Part shown: piece after piece, positions 1 through 7,899 of the stretch
Layout: the number at the start of each line of letters is the position of its first letter
How positions within the stretch are numbered: the stretch's first letter is position 1
Source: Bacillus sp. MRMR6
Lineage (GTDB): Bacteria; Bacillota; Bacilli; Bacillales; Cytobacillaceae
Assembly (NCBI RefSeq): GCF_001940785.1
Contig: NZ_MSLS01000014.1
Coordinates: 300-64,299, forward strand
Direction: 5' to 3'
DNA length: 64,000 nt
The notes under the pieces: model-generated
The model's input: only the letters and a program-made list of their open reading frames with translations
Database searches by the model: none
Told to the model about the DNA's origin: nothing
Program-made: the position numbers and the translations under genes

Positions 1-74
1 AGATTCGCTCGACTTGCATGTATTAGGCACGCCGCCAGCGTTCGTCCTGAGCCAGGATCAAACTCTCCATGAAA
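1..74 (-). rRNA. 16S ribosomal RNA, 5' end (partial)
   Basis: The reverse complement carries the conserved start of bacterial 16S rRNA (AGAGTTTGATCCTGGCTCAG, then ACGAACGCTGGCGGCGTG). Only about the first 74 nt lie in the window; the gene runs off the left edge. The mature 5' end is placed by analogy with Bacillus 16S (TTT..GGAGAG) and could be off by a few bases. Confidence 0.97.
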
Positions 75-202
75 GTTGATATAGCTCATTTGTTACGTTG
101 GCTTCACTTCAATTAAGAAATGAAAAATATTATTCGTTGACATTTTTGTTCGTTTAGTTTTCAAAGAGCAATTTTTCATGTCGCCCAAAAGCGACTCCTT
201 TA

Positions 203-231
203 ATTTAACACAAAACACTTTATACTGTCAA
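203..231 (-). promoter_or_regulatory. rRNA operon promoter and leader
   Basis: On the minus strand TTGACA (226-231) and TTAAAT (203-208) are separated by 17 nt, a good sigma-A promoter. It is followed by a leader of about 130 nt containing TGCTCTTTGAAAACT near 160-175, the box A-type antitermination region typical of Bacillus rrn leaders, and then the 16S gene. Confidence 0.75.
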
Positions 232-600
232 TAACTTTTTCAAAAACTTATTTTGTCTTGTTCTTCTTTCGAAGAGGACGTGTATTAATATATCACGCAT
301 ATAAAATGATTGCAATAGAATTTTTCATCTTTTTTTATCGTCCTAAATTTTCTTTCTTCCAAGCCATCACTTCATCTCCATATTACCTTCAATTTACTCC
401 AGCATAATTTCGTTTATAACTCATAAAATTAACATTAAAGTTAAACGCAAAAGAAATTTTTATGGTCAACACCACACCAGTAATGGTCTTTCCTCCTTTA
501 TTTTTCTAGATTTGAGAGGAAACCGATTTTTAGTTTTAGGGTTATGTATAATAGTATATATACAACCTTTCATTACATATAAGAAAAAGGCGTGAATCCA

Positions 601-1296
601 ATGGAGTATATTGATATTGATATTTTAATAAAACTAGGTGTTTCTGCAGTTTTTGGTCTAATAATTGGTCTTGAACGCGAATTAAAAAGAAAGCCTGTTG
701 GCCTGAAAACAAGTCTAGTTATTTCTGTTGTAAGTTGCCTGTTAACAATTGTATCTATTGAGTCCGCTTATATGTTTCCTAATACCGATGATGTCCGCAT
801 TACAATGGACCCGTTGCGTCTAGCAGCCCAGATTGTATCAGGAATTGGCTTTTTAGGTGCGGGTGTCATTTTAAGGCGGGGTAATGACAGTATTTCTGGA
901 TTAACAACAGCGGCAATGATATGGGGGGCTGCTGGTATTGGAATCGCTGTAGGGGCCGGCTTCTATATTGAGGCTTTTATTGGTGTAGCATTACTAATTA
1001 TTAGTGTTGAATTTATGCCTTTTTTAATGAAGCTGATAGGACCAAAACAATTACGGGAAAAAGAAATAATGCTGCAACTTTTTATAAAGGATAAAATCCA
1101 AATCGATAAGGCTATATCGTTATTAGTGGAAAAGAAATATATCATGCGCAGAGTTCGAATTAAGGATTTAGATAATGGTGACCATCTCGTACAAATTTTG
1201 GTTGCAGTTGATTATCGTGAAAAGATAACAGAAGTATATGAATTTGTTTCCAATCTTGATGGAGTCAATAAGGTAGAAATAGAAAGTATGAGTTAG
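601..1296 (+). CDS. MgtC/SapB family membrane protein
   Basis: This is a membrane protein of the MgtC/SapB family, 231 residues from the preferred start. The first two thirds are hydrophobic and hold the family signatures GLIIGLERELKRKPVGLKT near the N terminus and GIGFLGAGVILRRG in the middle. The last 75 residues form a soluble, ACT-like C-terminal domain. Family members are linked to magnesium limitation, acid tolerance and modulation of the F-type ATPase; the substrate or partner here is unknown. A GTG at 592 is also in frame, but the AAAAAGG Shine-Dalgarno ends at 590, which leaves no spacing for it and about 10 nt for the ATG at 601. The gene stands alone; a TATAAT at 547-552 is a likely -10 element. 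B. subtilis SapB has nearly the same length. Confidence 0.9.
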   Translation: MEYIDIDILIKLGVSAVFGLIIGLERELKRKPVGLKTSLVISVVSCLLTIVSIESAYMFPNTDDVRITMDPLRLAAQIVSGIGFLGAGVILRRGNDSISGLTTAAMIWGAAGIGIAVGAGFYIEAFIGVALLIISVEFMPFLMKLIGPKQLREKEIMLQLFIKDKIQIDKAISLLVEKKYIMRRVRIKDLDNGDHLVQILVAVDYREKITEVYEFVSNLDGVNKVEIESMS

Positions 1297-1394
1297 GGCT
1301 GTTAAACAACTAGCCCTAATTATTTTATTATTAAAAAATTTCCTCTTGCAAGAATCTCTTCATGAAGATATAATTTTCCTTGTACCACTTATAC

Positions 1395-1467
<73 letters not shown>

Positions 1468-1474
1468 TAAAAAT

Positions 1475-1503
1475 AAAACCTTGCCATAGCAAGGTTTTTT
1501 CTT
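1475..1503 (+). terminator. Rho-independent terminator of tRNA-Ala
   Basis: AAAACCTTGC, loop CATA, GCAAGGTTTT, followed by T-rich sequence. It starts 8 nt after the tRNA. Confidence 0.85.
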
Positions 1504-1597
1504 TTTTCAAAAGGTAATTCGCTGTTCTCATTTCAATTTAGCCCTTTCGATAGCCAATACATTTACTCTTTTCAGGTAAACTATTAGAGAAAAAACA

Positions 1598-1637
1598 TAA
1601 AAAGGCGTGATTCTTAATCGAATTCACGCCTTTTTTA
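1598..1637 (-). terminator. Terminator downstream of the DEAD-box helicase
   Basis: Inverted repeat AAAGGCGTGA (1601-1610) and TCACGCCTTT (1624-1633), with A and T tracts on both sides, so it could work in both directions. It lies just after the helicase stop at 1652. Confidence 0.75.
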
Positions 1638-1651
1638 TTTCAACTCGTTTA

Positions 1652-3157
1652 TTACCTCTTTTTATTTGAAGCTTTTCTCCTATCCGTTTTCCCTAATGGA
1701 CGGCCAGAATTATCTCGTTGTCCACGATCTCTTCCCTGCACTTCGGTACGTCCTTGCTTTCCAGCTGGTTGACTTCTTCTGCCTTCTGGAGCAGAGGTTT
1801 TTATACCTGAACGGTCAGAAGTACTCCGCCTTCCTGACTCACCAGTTTTATACTCACTAGTATCTCTAGGTTTATTTTTTGAAAAATCCTTTTTACTTCT
1901 AGCACTTTCCTTATCCCCTCTAGTCTTCAAAGGTCTAGCGCCGTTATTTCCACCTGTCCGTTTTTTGGAACCTTCTCCCCTGCCTCCGTCTCTACTCCTA
2001 ACAGGACGAGCTGGACTAGTTTTTTTCTCTGAACTCTCTTCACTATTCCCGATGTTTTGTTTCTGAATTTTAATATTTAGTTCTTTTTCGATCATATCGA
2101 GAGTGGACCTGTCGTCTGATGAATAAAATGTGATAGCCAATCCTTTTGAACCAGCCCTGCCAGTTCTGCCAATACGGTGAACGTAGCTCTCTGCATCCTG
2201 CGGAATGTCATAGTTAAAAACATGTGTTACTCCCTCGACATCAAGCCCTCGTGCTGCAACATCTGTGGCAATTAGCAGCTGTACTTCTCCATCCCTAAAT
2301 CGCTTCATCACTTGCTCTCTTTTAGCTTGTGAAAGATCACCATGAAGTTCATCGCATAAAAATTTGTGGGATTTCAGCACTTCATATAATTTACTCACTC
2401 TTCGTTTCGTTCTGCAGAAAATGACTGCTAAATAGGGGCGATGTGTTTCCACTAATTGAATTAAGGTCCCTTGCTTGGCACGATCAATCGTATGAATAGC
2501 AATTTGCTTAACAGTGTCAGCAGGTCCCTGAGTTTTTTCCACTTGTATATACTCTGATTTACGCATATGTTTATTTGCTAAAATTCTAATCTCCTCTGGC
2601 ATAGTGGCAGAAAAGAGCATCGTCTGACGTGTTTTAGGAGTTTCCCTTATGATGTCCTCTACTTCATTTAAAAAGCCAATATGGAGCATTTGATCTGCCT
2701 CATCAAGCACTAGAAACGAAACGTCTGATAATTGAACCGTTCCTCTTCTAATATGATCTAATAATCTGCCTGGCGTACCGACAACGATCTGAACATTTCT
2801 TCTCAGCTTCTTTAATTGTTTATCAACGTCCTGTCCGCCATAAACAGCCAGCACGTCCACCCCTTCTATATCCTTAATCAACTTTTCAAATTCCTCGGTG
2901 ATTTGTAAAGCTAATTCTCGGGTTGGGGTTACGATAAGCGCTTGAACATGTGAAGCATGCGGATCCAATTTTTCTAAAATAGGTAAGATAAACGCAAAAG
3001 TCTTACCAGTTCCTGTTTGTGCTTGTGCAATAACATCTTGCCCCTTCATTACAAACGGTATCGCTTGTTCTTGAATTGGGGTAGGTTTCGCCACACCAAA
3101 ACCACGTAATTTATTTACAATTGTTTCTGAAATACCTAATGCTATAAAATCAGGCAA
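1652..3157 (-). CDS. DEAD-box ATP-dependent RNA helicase
   Basis: This is an RNA helicase that remodels RNA duplexes, with probable roles in cold adaptation, ribosome assembly or mRNA decay. All core motifs are visible when numbered from the TTG start: Q motif [10 protein letters not shown] (20-29), Walker A AQTGTGKT (46-53), PTRELA (78-83), TPGR (128-131), DEAD (152-155), SAT (183-185) and HRIGRTGR (327-334). From about residue 375 to 501 the protein is a low-complexity Arg/Gly/Lys/Ser tail, which is common in RNA-binding helicases of this group. The frame is open upstream to 3265, but AGTAGGG lies 6 nt before the TTG at 3157 and the helicase homology starts there, so the 36 upstream codons were left out. 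Which Csh paralogue it corresponds to cannot be told by eye. Confidence 0.93.
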   Translation of the reverse strand: MPDFIALGISETIVNKLRGFGVAKPTPIQEQAIPFVMKGQDVIAQAQTGTGKTFAFILPILEKLDPHASHVQALIVTPTRELALQITEEFEKLIKDIEGVDVLAVYGGQDVDKQLKKLRRNVQIVVGTPGRLLDHIRRGTVQLSDVSFLVLDEADQMLHIGFLNEVEDIIRETPKTRQTMLFSATMPEEIRILANKHMRKSEYIQVEKTQGPADTVKQIAIHTIDRAKQGTLIQLVETHRPYLAVIFCRTKRRVSKLYEVLKSHKFLCDELHGDLSQAKREQVMKRFRDGEVQLLIATDVAARGLDVEGVTHVFNYDIPQDAESYVHRIGRTGRAGSKGLAITFYSSDDRSTLDMIEKELNIKIQKQNIGNSEESSEKKTSPARPVRSRDGGRGEGSKKRTGGNNGARPLKTRGDKESARSKKDFSKNKPRDTSEYKTGESGRRSTSDRSGIKTSAPEGRRSQPAGKQGRTEVQGRDRGQRDNSGRPLGKTDRRKASNKKR

Positions 3158-3289
3158 AAGAATCCCTACTTTCTCTATCCATACAGAATAATGTCTTATT
3201 AATATTGAGTGTTTATCACAGAAATAGCAAATATTCTTTTTAAGACAAAAAAGGACCTTATCCAATAAGATAAGTTCCTTTTAAACATA

Positions 3290-3462
3290 TTAAGCCATGA
3301 CAGTAGCTTTTACCCAGTGGTTTACAATTGGAATTCCTGCATCCTTTAACGTCCTAAAGATCGGGCATCGTTGATCGACTGCTTGCTGTAATTCAGCAAT
3401 ACGCTCATCAGATTCAGAGGTTTGTAGAAAAGCTCTACCTTGAAGTTAAGCAACTGTCCCAT
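3290..3462 (-). pseudogene. Remnant of an OsmC-family gene
   Basis: Reading leftward, GGAGGAAGG precedes an ATG at 3462 (MGQLLNFKVE), but that frame soon diverges. A second frame from 3445 down to the stop at 3290 encodes GRAFLQTSESDERIAE, then RCPIFRTLKDAGIPI and a short end. The RCP..TL block is the region of the second OsmC cysteine. An intact OsmC protein has about 140 residues; here only about 55 remain, in two frames. I read this as a gene that lost its middle and suffered a frameshift. It sits directly downstream of an operon that encodes an OsmC domain. Family assignment rests on a short segment. Confidence 0.55.
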
Positions 3463-3487
3463 TTTATTACCTTCCTCCGCTTTATTT

Positions 3488-4657
3488 TTATATTAGTACA
3501 CTTTCACGAAGTTTCTTCGCGGCAATTGACATCGTTTTTAATTTCTCAAAAGCAATTTTGTCACTATTCATTGGACGCTGTGCAAATGTTCCAAAACCAC
3601 AATCAGGATTTAAGAATATTTTCCCGTCTGGCAGGTATTTTCTTGCTTCCTCTACGCGGAATAAGATTTCTTCAACAGTTTCAACTGTTTCTGTTCTTGG
3701 ATTAACAATGCCAAAGCCTATCTCTTTCCCCCCGAATTCACGAATTGCGTCAATCTCCCCAGCACGAGGAGTCGCATACTCAAGAATAAGCTGGTCAACA
3801 TTTACTTTAGAAAAATAGGGAATTAGCGGATAATACGGGCCTTTTAGCAAAACCTCTTCCTGGGTACTCCAATTCCCACGGCAAACATGGACGCCAATCC
3901 GTGTTCCTCTTCCCAGCATATCTTTCGTAATTTTGTTCATTAAGTCCAAAGCAAACTCAATTTCTTCTTCTGCATCTGCCTTTGCCGTTAGGGCTCCGCA
4001 CATGAATGTACGGTTTGCATTTTTCTGGGTGAACACTAGTTCAGTTAAAACCGGCTCATCAAATTGAACAAACTCTACTCCTGCCGCGATTAAATCTTCT
4101 ATTTCTTCTCGAAGTACCTTAATAATATCTACTGCCAAATCTTCTTTTGTCGGATAGGCATCCTTCGATAGTCCTTCAACCCACATCGCTCTTGTCAAAA
4201 GGTAAGGACCTGGAAGAGCAACTTTTATAGCCTTTTCTGTATGTTTTTTAAGAAACAGGAAATCATTTAATGCAAGAGGTTTCCTTCGGCTAATCTTACC
4301 GGTTGCTGCTGGATTTGACATAGAAAATGCAGGCACATCTAACGTACCAAGAATTTCCTCAAAGCTGGCTTTATCTTCAACATAATCTAGCAGCTCAGAT
4401 ACTGTCAGCATCTGGACATTATTTAGGTGGTCAGCTACAAATGAGATAAAATTGTCGCGTCGCTGTTCTCCATCTGAAACAATATCAATTCCTGCTTCCT
4501 CCTGCCATTTTAGACATTGTAAGACCGCCTGGTCGGCTATTGACTCGAATTCTTCTTCACTTATCCTTCCGGCACGTTTATCTCGCATCGCTCGCTTTAC
4601 TTCTATTGTTCTTGGCCAGCTGCCAATAACCGTGGTAGGGAACTTCGGTAAATCCAT
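3488..4657 (-). CDS. Short MetE-like (C-terminal domain type) methyltransferase
   Basis: The 389-residue protein corresponds to the catalytic C-terminal half of cobalamin-independent methionine synthase. It starts with TTVIGSWPRT and has DIVSDGEQRRDNF, QFDEPVLTE and the zinc ligand set: His and Cys in HVCRGNW, a Glu in the LEYATPRAGEID region and Cys in NPDCGFGTF. The N-terminal folate-binding half of classical MetE is absent. It therefore probably moves a methyl or alkyl group to or from a thiol, with methionine synthesis from an unusual methyl donor as one option and turnover of a methylated thiol as another. It is the last gene of an operon after TusA, DsrE and TusA-OsmC genes, which points to sulfur metabolism. 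A strong GGGAGG precedes the ATG. No S-box is present upstream. Confidence 0.85.
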   Translation of the reverse strand: MDLPKFPTTVIGSWPRTIEVKRAMRDKRAGRISEEEFESIADQAVLQCLKWQEEAGIDIVSDGEQRRDNFISFVADHLNNVQMLTVSELLDYVEDKASFEEILGTLDVPAFSMSNPAATGKISRRKPLALNDFLFLKKHTEKAIKVALPGPYLLTRAMWVEGLSKDAYPTKEDLAVDIIKVLREEIEDLIAAGVEFVQFDEPVLTELVFTQKNANRTFMCGALTAKADAEEEIEFALDLMNKITKDMLGRGTRIGVHVCRGNWSTQEEVLLKGPYYPLIPYFSKVNVDQLILEYATPRAGEIDAIREFGGKEIGFGIVNPRTETVETVEEILFRVEEARKYLPDGKIFLNPDCGFGTFAQRPMNSDKIAFEKLKTMSIAAKKLRESVLI

Positions 4658-4671
4658 CTGTTTGCCTCCCT

Positions 4672-5385
4672 TTAGAAAACAATTGAGAGTTTAATATCAA
4701 TTGCTATACTTTGTTTTAGAGTTTGATAGATAGGTGATTTCGTTAACGTCATATTCCATATATCTTCCAAAACAACTTCTGATTCAGGAGAAGATACATA
4801 GAATACCCCTGTGATAGTATTCATTTTCGGACTACCATCCTCTTCTAATTCCATATGAAATAAAACATTTTCTAAACCGCCTTTTAATGTCAGTTCTAGA
4901 TGATCTATCTCGATATCCCTGCGTGAAGCCTGGGCTTTATAACCAACTGTTAAACAGGAGGCTAATGACGCCAGAAGATAATCAATTGCACTTGGAGCAT
5001 TCACCTTTGGACTAAAGTCAGCTGGTTGACCAGCCAGAAATGTATGATTTCTTGAGTAGATTTTAGCAGTAAGCTCCTTGTCCCCTTTTGCCCGGACACT
5101 CCATTGAAATCCTTTTGCGGCCTGTAAATCTGCCTCCAACTCATCCTGATATGACCCTTTTCTTATAAAATATCGAGTGGTATTACTTCCAGGCTCTGAA
5201 CCAAGATACTCATGCTCGACCATTCGGCACCAAGCCGGAAGGTCCTCTGCAACCGTTCTCTCTCTGCTTTTCACTTCAAGAATTTGACCATTTGAAAGGG
5301 GGTCCATCGTTTTCTTGATGATTAGTAATAATCCAGAACCACAGTCTAAGTCTCCACCATCACAAACTGCATGGGCTATATACAT
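4672..5385 (-). CDS. TusA-like / OsmC fusion protein
   Basis: This is a two-domain protein of 237 residues. Residues 1-75 resemble a TusA-type sulfur carrier: Cys15 in DCGSGLLLIIKK takes the place of the CPxP cysteine, then NGQILEV and LPAWCRM with Cys53. Residues 90-237 form an OsmC domain with Cys144 (LASCLTVGYKA). OsmC/Ohr peroxidases need a second cysteine in a CPxxxTL block; here it reads SPIYQTL, with Ser217. A thiol peroxidase function is therefore unlikely, and persulfide or thiol carriage is a better guess. It lies between DsrE (13 nt away) and the MetE-like gene (14 nt away), so one transcript is very likely. The physical fusion links the two domains functionally. Confidence 0.8.
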   Translation of the reverse strand: MYIAHAVCDGGDLDCGSGLLLIIKKTMDPLSNGQILEVKSRERTVAEDLPAWCRMVEHEYLGSEPGSNTTRYFIRKGSYQDELEADLQAAKGFQWSVRAKGDKELTAKIYSRNHTFLAGQPADFSPKVNAPSAIDYLLASLASCLTVGYKAQASRRDIEIDHLELTLKGGLENVLFHMELEEDGSPKMNTITGVFYVSSPESEVVLEDIWNMTLTKSPIYQTLKQSIAIDIKLSIVF

Positions 5386-5397
5386 ATTTCCACCGGC

Positions 5398-5760
5398 TTA
5401 GTATGTAATGGATGCGGCACCAAGGCTAAGGAACTCTACTAATTTCGCTCCTCCAACAATGGTAGCACCATCTACAAGGTTTTCTTCATCCAATTCCCTT
5501 TTCTTGTAACAAGGGCTGCAGACCCAAAGAGTGCCTCCTGCTTCAACGAAGTTTTCCATTAATTGTTTTAATGGAGCAAAACCTGCTTCATGAATATCAT
5601 CTGCATAGCCTTTTGAAGCTAGATAGGCTCCTTCTACATTCAAAAAAACCACTGTTTCTTGTCCTGAAGCTACTGCTGCATTTGCTACAACAAAACCAAC
5701 TGTCGCTTTATCAGCATCATTCTTTGCATTTGTTAAACTAACTAAAAATTTGCCAGCCAT
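5398..5760 (-). CDS. DsrE-family sulfur relay protein
   Basis: This is a 120-residue DsrE/DsrF-like protein. The pattern is typical: an N-terminal beta strand (KFLVSLTNAKNDADKA), a hydrophobic alpha/beta core (VVFLNVEGAYLA) and a C-terminal cysteine pair in WVCSPCYKKREL (Cys81, Cys84). DsrE-type proteins accept persulfide sulfur from TusA-type carriers. Here the partner genes are on both sides, with TusA upstream and TusA-OsmC downstream, in one operon. GGAGG precedes the ATG at a normal distance. The sulfur donor is not identifiable from this window. Confidence 0.85.
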   Translation of the reverse strand: MAGKFLVSLTNAKNDADKATVGFVVANAAVASGQETVVFLNVEGAYLASKGYADDIHEAGFAPLKQLMENFVEAGGTLWVCSPCYKKRELDEENLVDGATIVGGAKLVEFLSLGAASITY

Positions 5761-5800
5761 TTAAATTCCTCCATAATTTCATTTTATGTAAAAGACTGTA

Positions 5801-6103
5801 TCAGCCTTTTTCAATATAGTAATAACTGATTTTGCCAACATCTTTACGTTCTAACAGATTGTGCTTTTGCATCCTGCACCATGCGGGCAGGTCCTCTCTA
5901 GCACCTGGGTCATAAGAGATGACCTCAATGATTTGTCCACTATTCATCTTCTTCATCGTTAAGAACAAGTTCATAATTAACTCCCCACACCCTGTTGGTC
6001 CTGCGTCATAGATATGGTCTGGTACATATTGGAGTGACACCCAATCATCTCCTATCCAATTTTTATTGTTCATTTTCATAATCTTTTCATATCCTCTGGA
6101 CAT
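5801..6103 (-). CDS. TusA-family sulfur carrier-like protein
   Basis: First gene of the sulfur module, about 100 residues. The TusA-like core runs from GCGELIMNLFLTMKK (Cys39) through GQIIEVISYDPGAREDLPAWCRM (Cys76). The classical CPxP motif is reduced to Cys-Gly, exactly as in the fusion protein downstream, so both belong to one subfamily. Start choice is uncertain: the ATG at 6103 has no clear ribosome binding site, whereas the ATG at 6079 follows an AGAGGA about 12 nt upstream. It is transcribed away from the LysR gene, whose product is the probable regulator. Confidence 0.78.
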   Translation of the reverse strand: MSRGYEKIMKMNNKNWIGDDWVSLQYVPDHIYDAGPTGCGELIMNLFLTMKKMNSGQIIEVISYDPGAREDLPAWCRMQKHNLLERKDVGKISYYYIEKG

Positions 6104-6129
6104 TTTAATTATAAAAAAATGATATCATT

Positions 6130-6148
6130 AGATAAATTCAAATTATCT
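6130..6148. promoter_or_regulatory. Putative LysR-type operator
   Basis: AGATAA, 7 nt, TTATCT forms an inverted repeat with the T-N11-A pattern (T6133, A6145) expected of LysR-family binding sites. It lies in the 99-bp gap between the divergent LysR gene and the sulfur operon. Confidence 0.5.
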
Positions 6149-6202
6149 ATTCTACCTATAGATATTAATCGTTTACACGAATACCAAAGGAGGAAAGTCG
6201 TA

Positions 6203-7087
6203 ATGGATCTGCACCAACTCTTGGTTTTTACAAAGGTAGTAGAACACAAAAGCTTTTCTAAAGCAGCGGAGGATATATTTCTAAGTCAATCAACAGTCAG
6301 CTCGCATATACAAGCTTTGGAAAAGACGTTGAATATTAAGCTCTTCGACCGTGTTGGCCGAGAGAGTATTCTTACCCCCTCCGGAGAACGATTGTATCAA
6401 TGGGCATTAAAGCTTCTTTTGCTTAAGGATCAGGCATTGCTTGATTTGAAAGAGGGAGCGACCGAACTAAGAGGGATTCTCCGTATTGCGGCAAGTTCAG
6501 TACCCGGACAATTTATGCTTCCTAAGATGGTCAAAAATTTTCGAAATCAGCATCCTCATGCTACTTTTCATATAAACCAATCTTCTTCGAAAAATGTTGC
6601 AGAACAAGTACTCAGCGGCTCTGTGAATATGGGGATATTGGGAGGAAAATACGAAAACGACAACCTCTACTATATTCCAATTGTAAAAGAAAAATTAGTC
6701 CTAATTACTTCGAATCAATCTGAAATCTCAGGCCAAGTTACGATTCACGATATATTGAAGTATCCTTTTATCATGAGAAATTCAGATTCAGGTACGAATG
6801 CACTTCTTGAGCGGTTTTTAAAGAGAAATAAAATAACAAAAGATCAATTAAATGTTATTGCTTATACTGAGAGCGGACAAAGCTTAATCCAATTTGTACT
6901 GCAAGATATCGGAATTGCAATTGTCTCTGAAATAGCGGCCAAAGATTATTATGAAAACCATATGCTTAAAATGCATGAGATAAGTGATTTTAACGAAGAC
7001 AGATATTTTTATCTAGTTTACAACAAAAATAAAACGCAATCGATGTTAGCAAAATTGTTTATAGAAAATGTAAGTAAGATATTCTAA
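6203..7087 (+). CDS. LysR-family transcriptional regulator
   Basis: A 294-residue LysR regulator. The winged-helix N terminus is clear (MDLHQLLVFTKVVEHKSF, then SKAAEDIFLSQSTVSSHIQALE). The effector domain begins at LRGILRIAAS. The ATG at 6203 was chosen because AAAGGAGG lies 8 nt upstream; the frame is open further back to 6119 without a ribosome binding site. By eye the protein resembles the LysR group found next to TusA/YedF-type genes in Firmicutes (selenium or sulfur metabolism). It is divergent from the TusA-DsrE-OsmC-MetE-like operon and is the natural candidate to control it. The inducer is unknown. Confidence 0.9.
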   Translation: MDLHQLLVFTKVVEHKSFSKAAEDIFLSQSTVSSHIQALEKTLNIKLFDRVGRESILTPSGERLYQWALKLLLLKDQALLDLKEGATELRGILRIAASSVPGQFMLPKMVKNFRNQHPHATFHINQSSSKNVAEQVLSGSVNMGILGGKYENDNLYYIPIVKEKLVLITSNQSEISGQVTIHDILKYPFIMRNSDSGTNALLERFLKRNKITKDQLNVIAYTESGQSLIQFVLQDIGIAIVSEIAAKDYYENHMLKMHEISDFNEDRYFYLVYNKNKTQSMLAKLFIENVSKIF

Positions 7088-7117
7088 TTTATAAAAATGA
7101 AAATTTCATGAACCGAA

Positions 7118-7198
7118 AAAACAAGGAAAAAGGAGAACAGCGAGTTCTCCAAGTTAGAAATTTATTGAAAAGAAAAAGCAGCTCACATTGAACAGCTT
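7118..7198 (-). terminator. Two tandem terminators after the exonuclease gene
   Basis: On the minus strand one hairpin, AAGCTGTTCA/TGAGCTGCTT (7176-7198), is followed by TTTTTCT. A second, GGAGAAC/GTTCTCC (7132-7150), is followed by TTTTTCC. Both would stop transcripts of the symporter operon. Confidence 0.7.
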
Positions 7199-7216
7199 CT
7201 TCTCATATATTCATGA

Positions 7217-7882
7217 TTAAAACTGAAGGGATCTCATTTGGCTGTCAGTAGCTTTAATCAGCTCTCCCCAGGTGCTTAAGCCCCGTTCTTTGAACAGTCT
7301 TAGGAGCTCAATAAATAGATAGGCAGTGGTTAAGGCATCCCCAAGCGCACTATGACGATCATAAATCCTTGTTCCAAAAACCATGGCGTACCGCTCTAAA
7401 TCTCTCATATCATAGGACGGCGCAATATAGCCAATAAGGTCCAACGTATCAATGGTTAGGAAGTTTTTTAATGTAAGGTTCTGTCTTTTAAACTCGCTTT
7501 TCAATGCCAGTGCATCAAACCCGATATAGTGTCCTACTAAGCAAACGGTTTCTCTTGATTCTACAAAATCAAAAAAGCTCATCATAGCCTCTACAGCTTG
7601 TGGTGCGTCTTTCACGATTTCATTTGAAATAGAGGTAAGATCGGTTATTTTTTGAGAAATGGGTTGATTTGGATTGACGTAGGTTTGAAAGGTGTCAAAG
7701 TCGACCACTTCTAGACCTTTTATGGGAACAGCGCCGATTTCAATCATTCGGTCGGATGCTGCCACCTGAAATCCAGTTGTTTCAGTATCAAAAACGACAA
7801 AATTTAGGTGCTCCAAGGGAGTGCTTAGTGGAATGGTTTCATATTTTAAGGTACAAGATACACTGTTTCTTCGAAAAAACAT
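7217..7882 (-). CDS. DEDDh-type 3'-5' exonuclease (DnaQ/RNase T family)
   Basis: A 221-residue exonuclease domain protein. The DEDDh signature is present: FDTETTGF (Exo I), a middle Asp in GHYIGFDALALK (Exo II) and HSALGDALTTA (Exo III with the His). Similar stand-alone domains degrade or proofread DNA or process RNA. It is the last gene of an operon with the DUF294/CBS protein (17 nt gap) and the acetate-type symporter, a gene order also known from proteobacteria, so it may have a regulatory rather than repair role. GGAGGGG precedes the ATG. Confidence 0.88.
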   Translation of the reverse strand: MFFRRNSVSCTLKYETIPLSTPLEHLNFVVFDTETTGFQVAASDRMIEIGAVPIKGLEVVDFDTFQTYVNPNQPISQKITDLTSISNEIVKDAPQAVEAMMSFFDFVESRETVCLVGHYIGFDALALKSEFKRQNLTLKNFLTIDTLDLIGYIAPSYDMRDLERYAMVFGTRIYDRHSALGDALTTAYLFIELLRLFKERGLSTWGELIKATDSQMRSLQF

Positions 7883-7899
7883 AGCGCCCCTCCTCTACT

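Noticed and set aside
395-500. Possible short peptide on the minus strand preceded by AAAGGAGG
   Set aside because: The distance to the nearest GTG is about 14 nt, the peptide would have fewer than 30 residues and no recognisable features.
4658-4671. S-box or other methionine riboswitch for the MetE-like gene
   Set aside because: The gene is 14 nt from its upstream neighbour, and the operon leader (6104-6200) is too short and shows only a LysR-type dyad.
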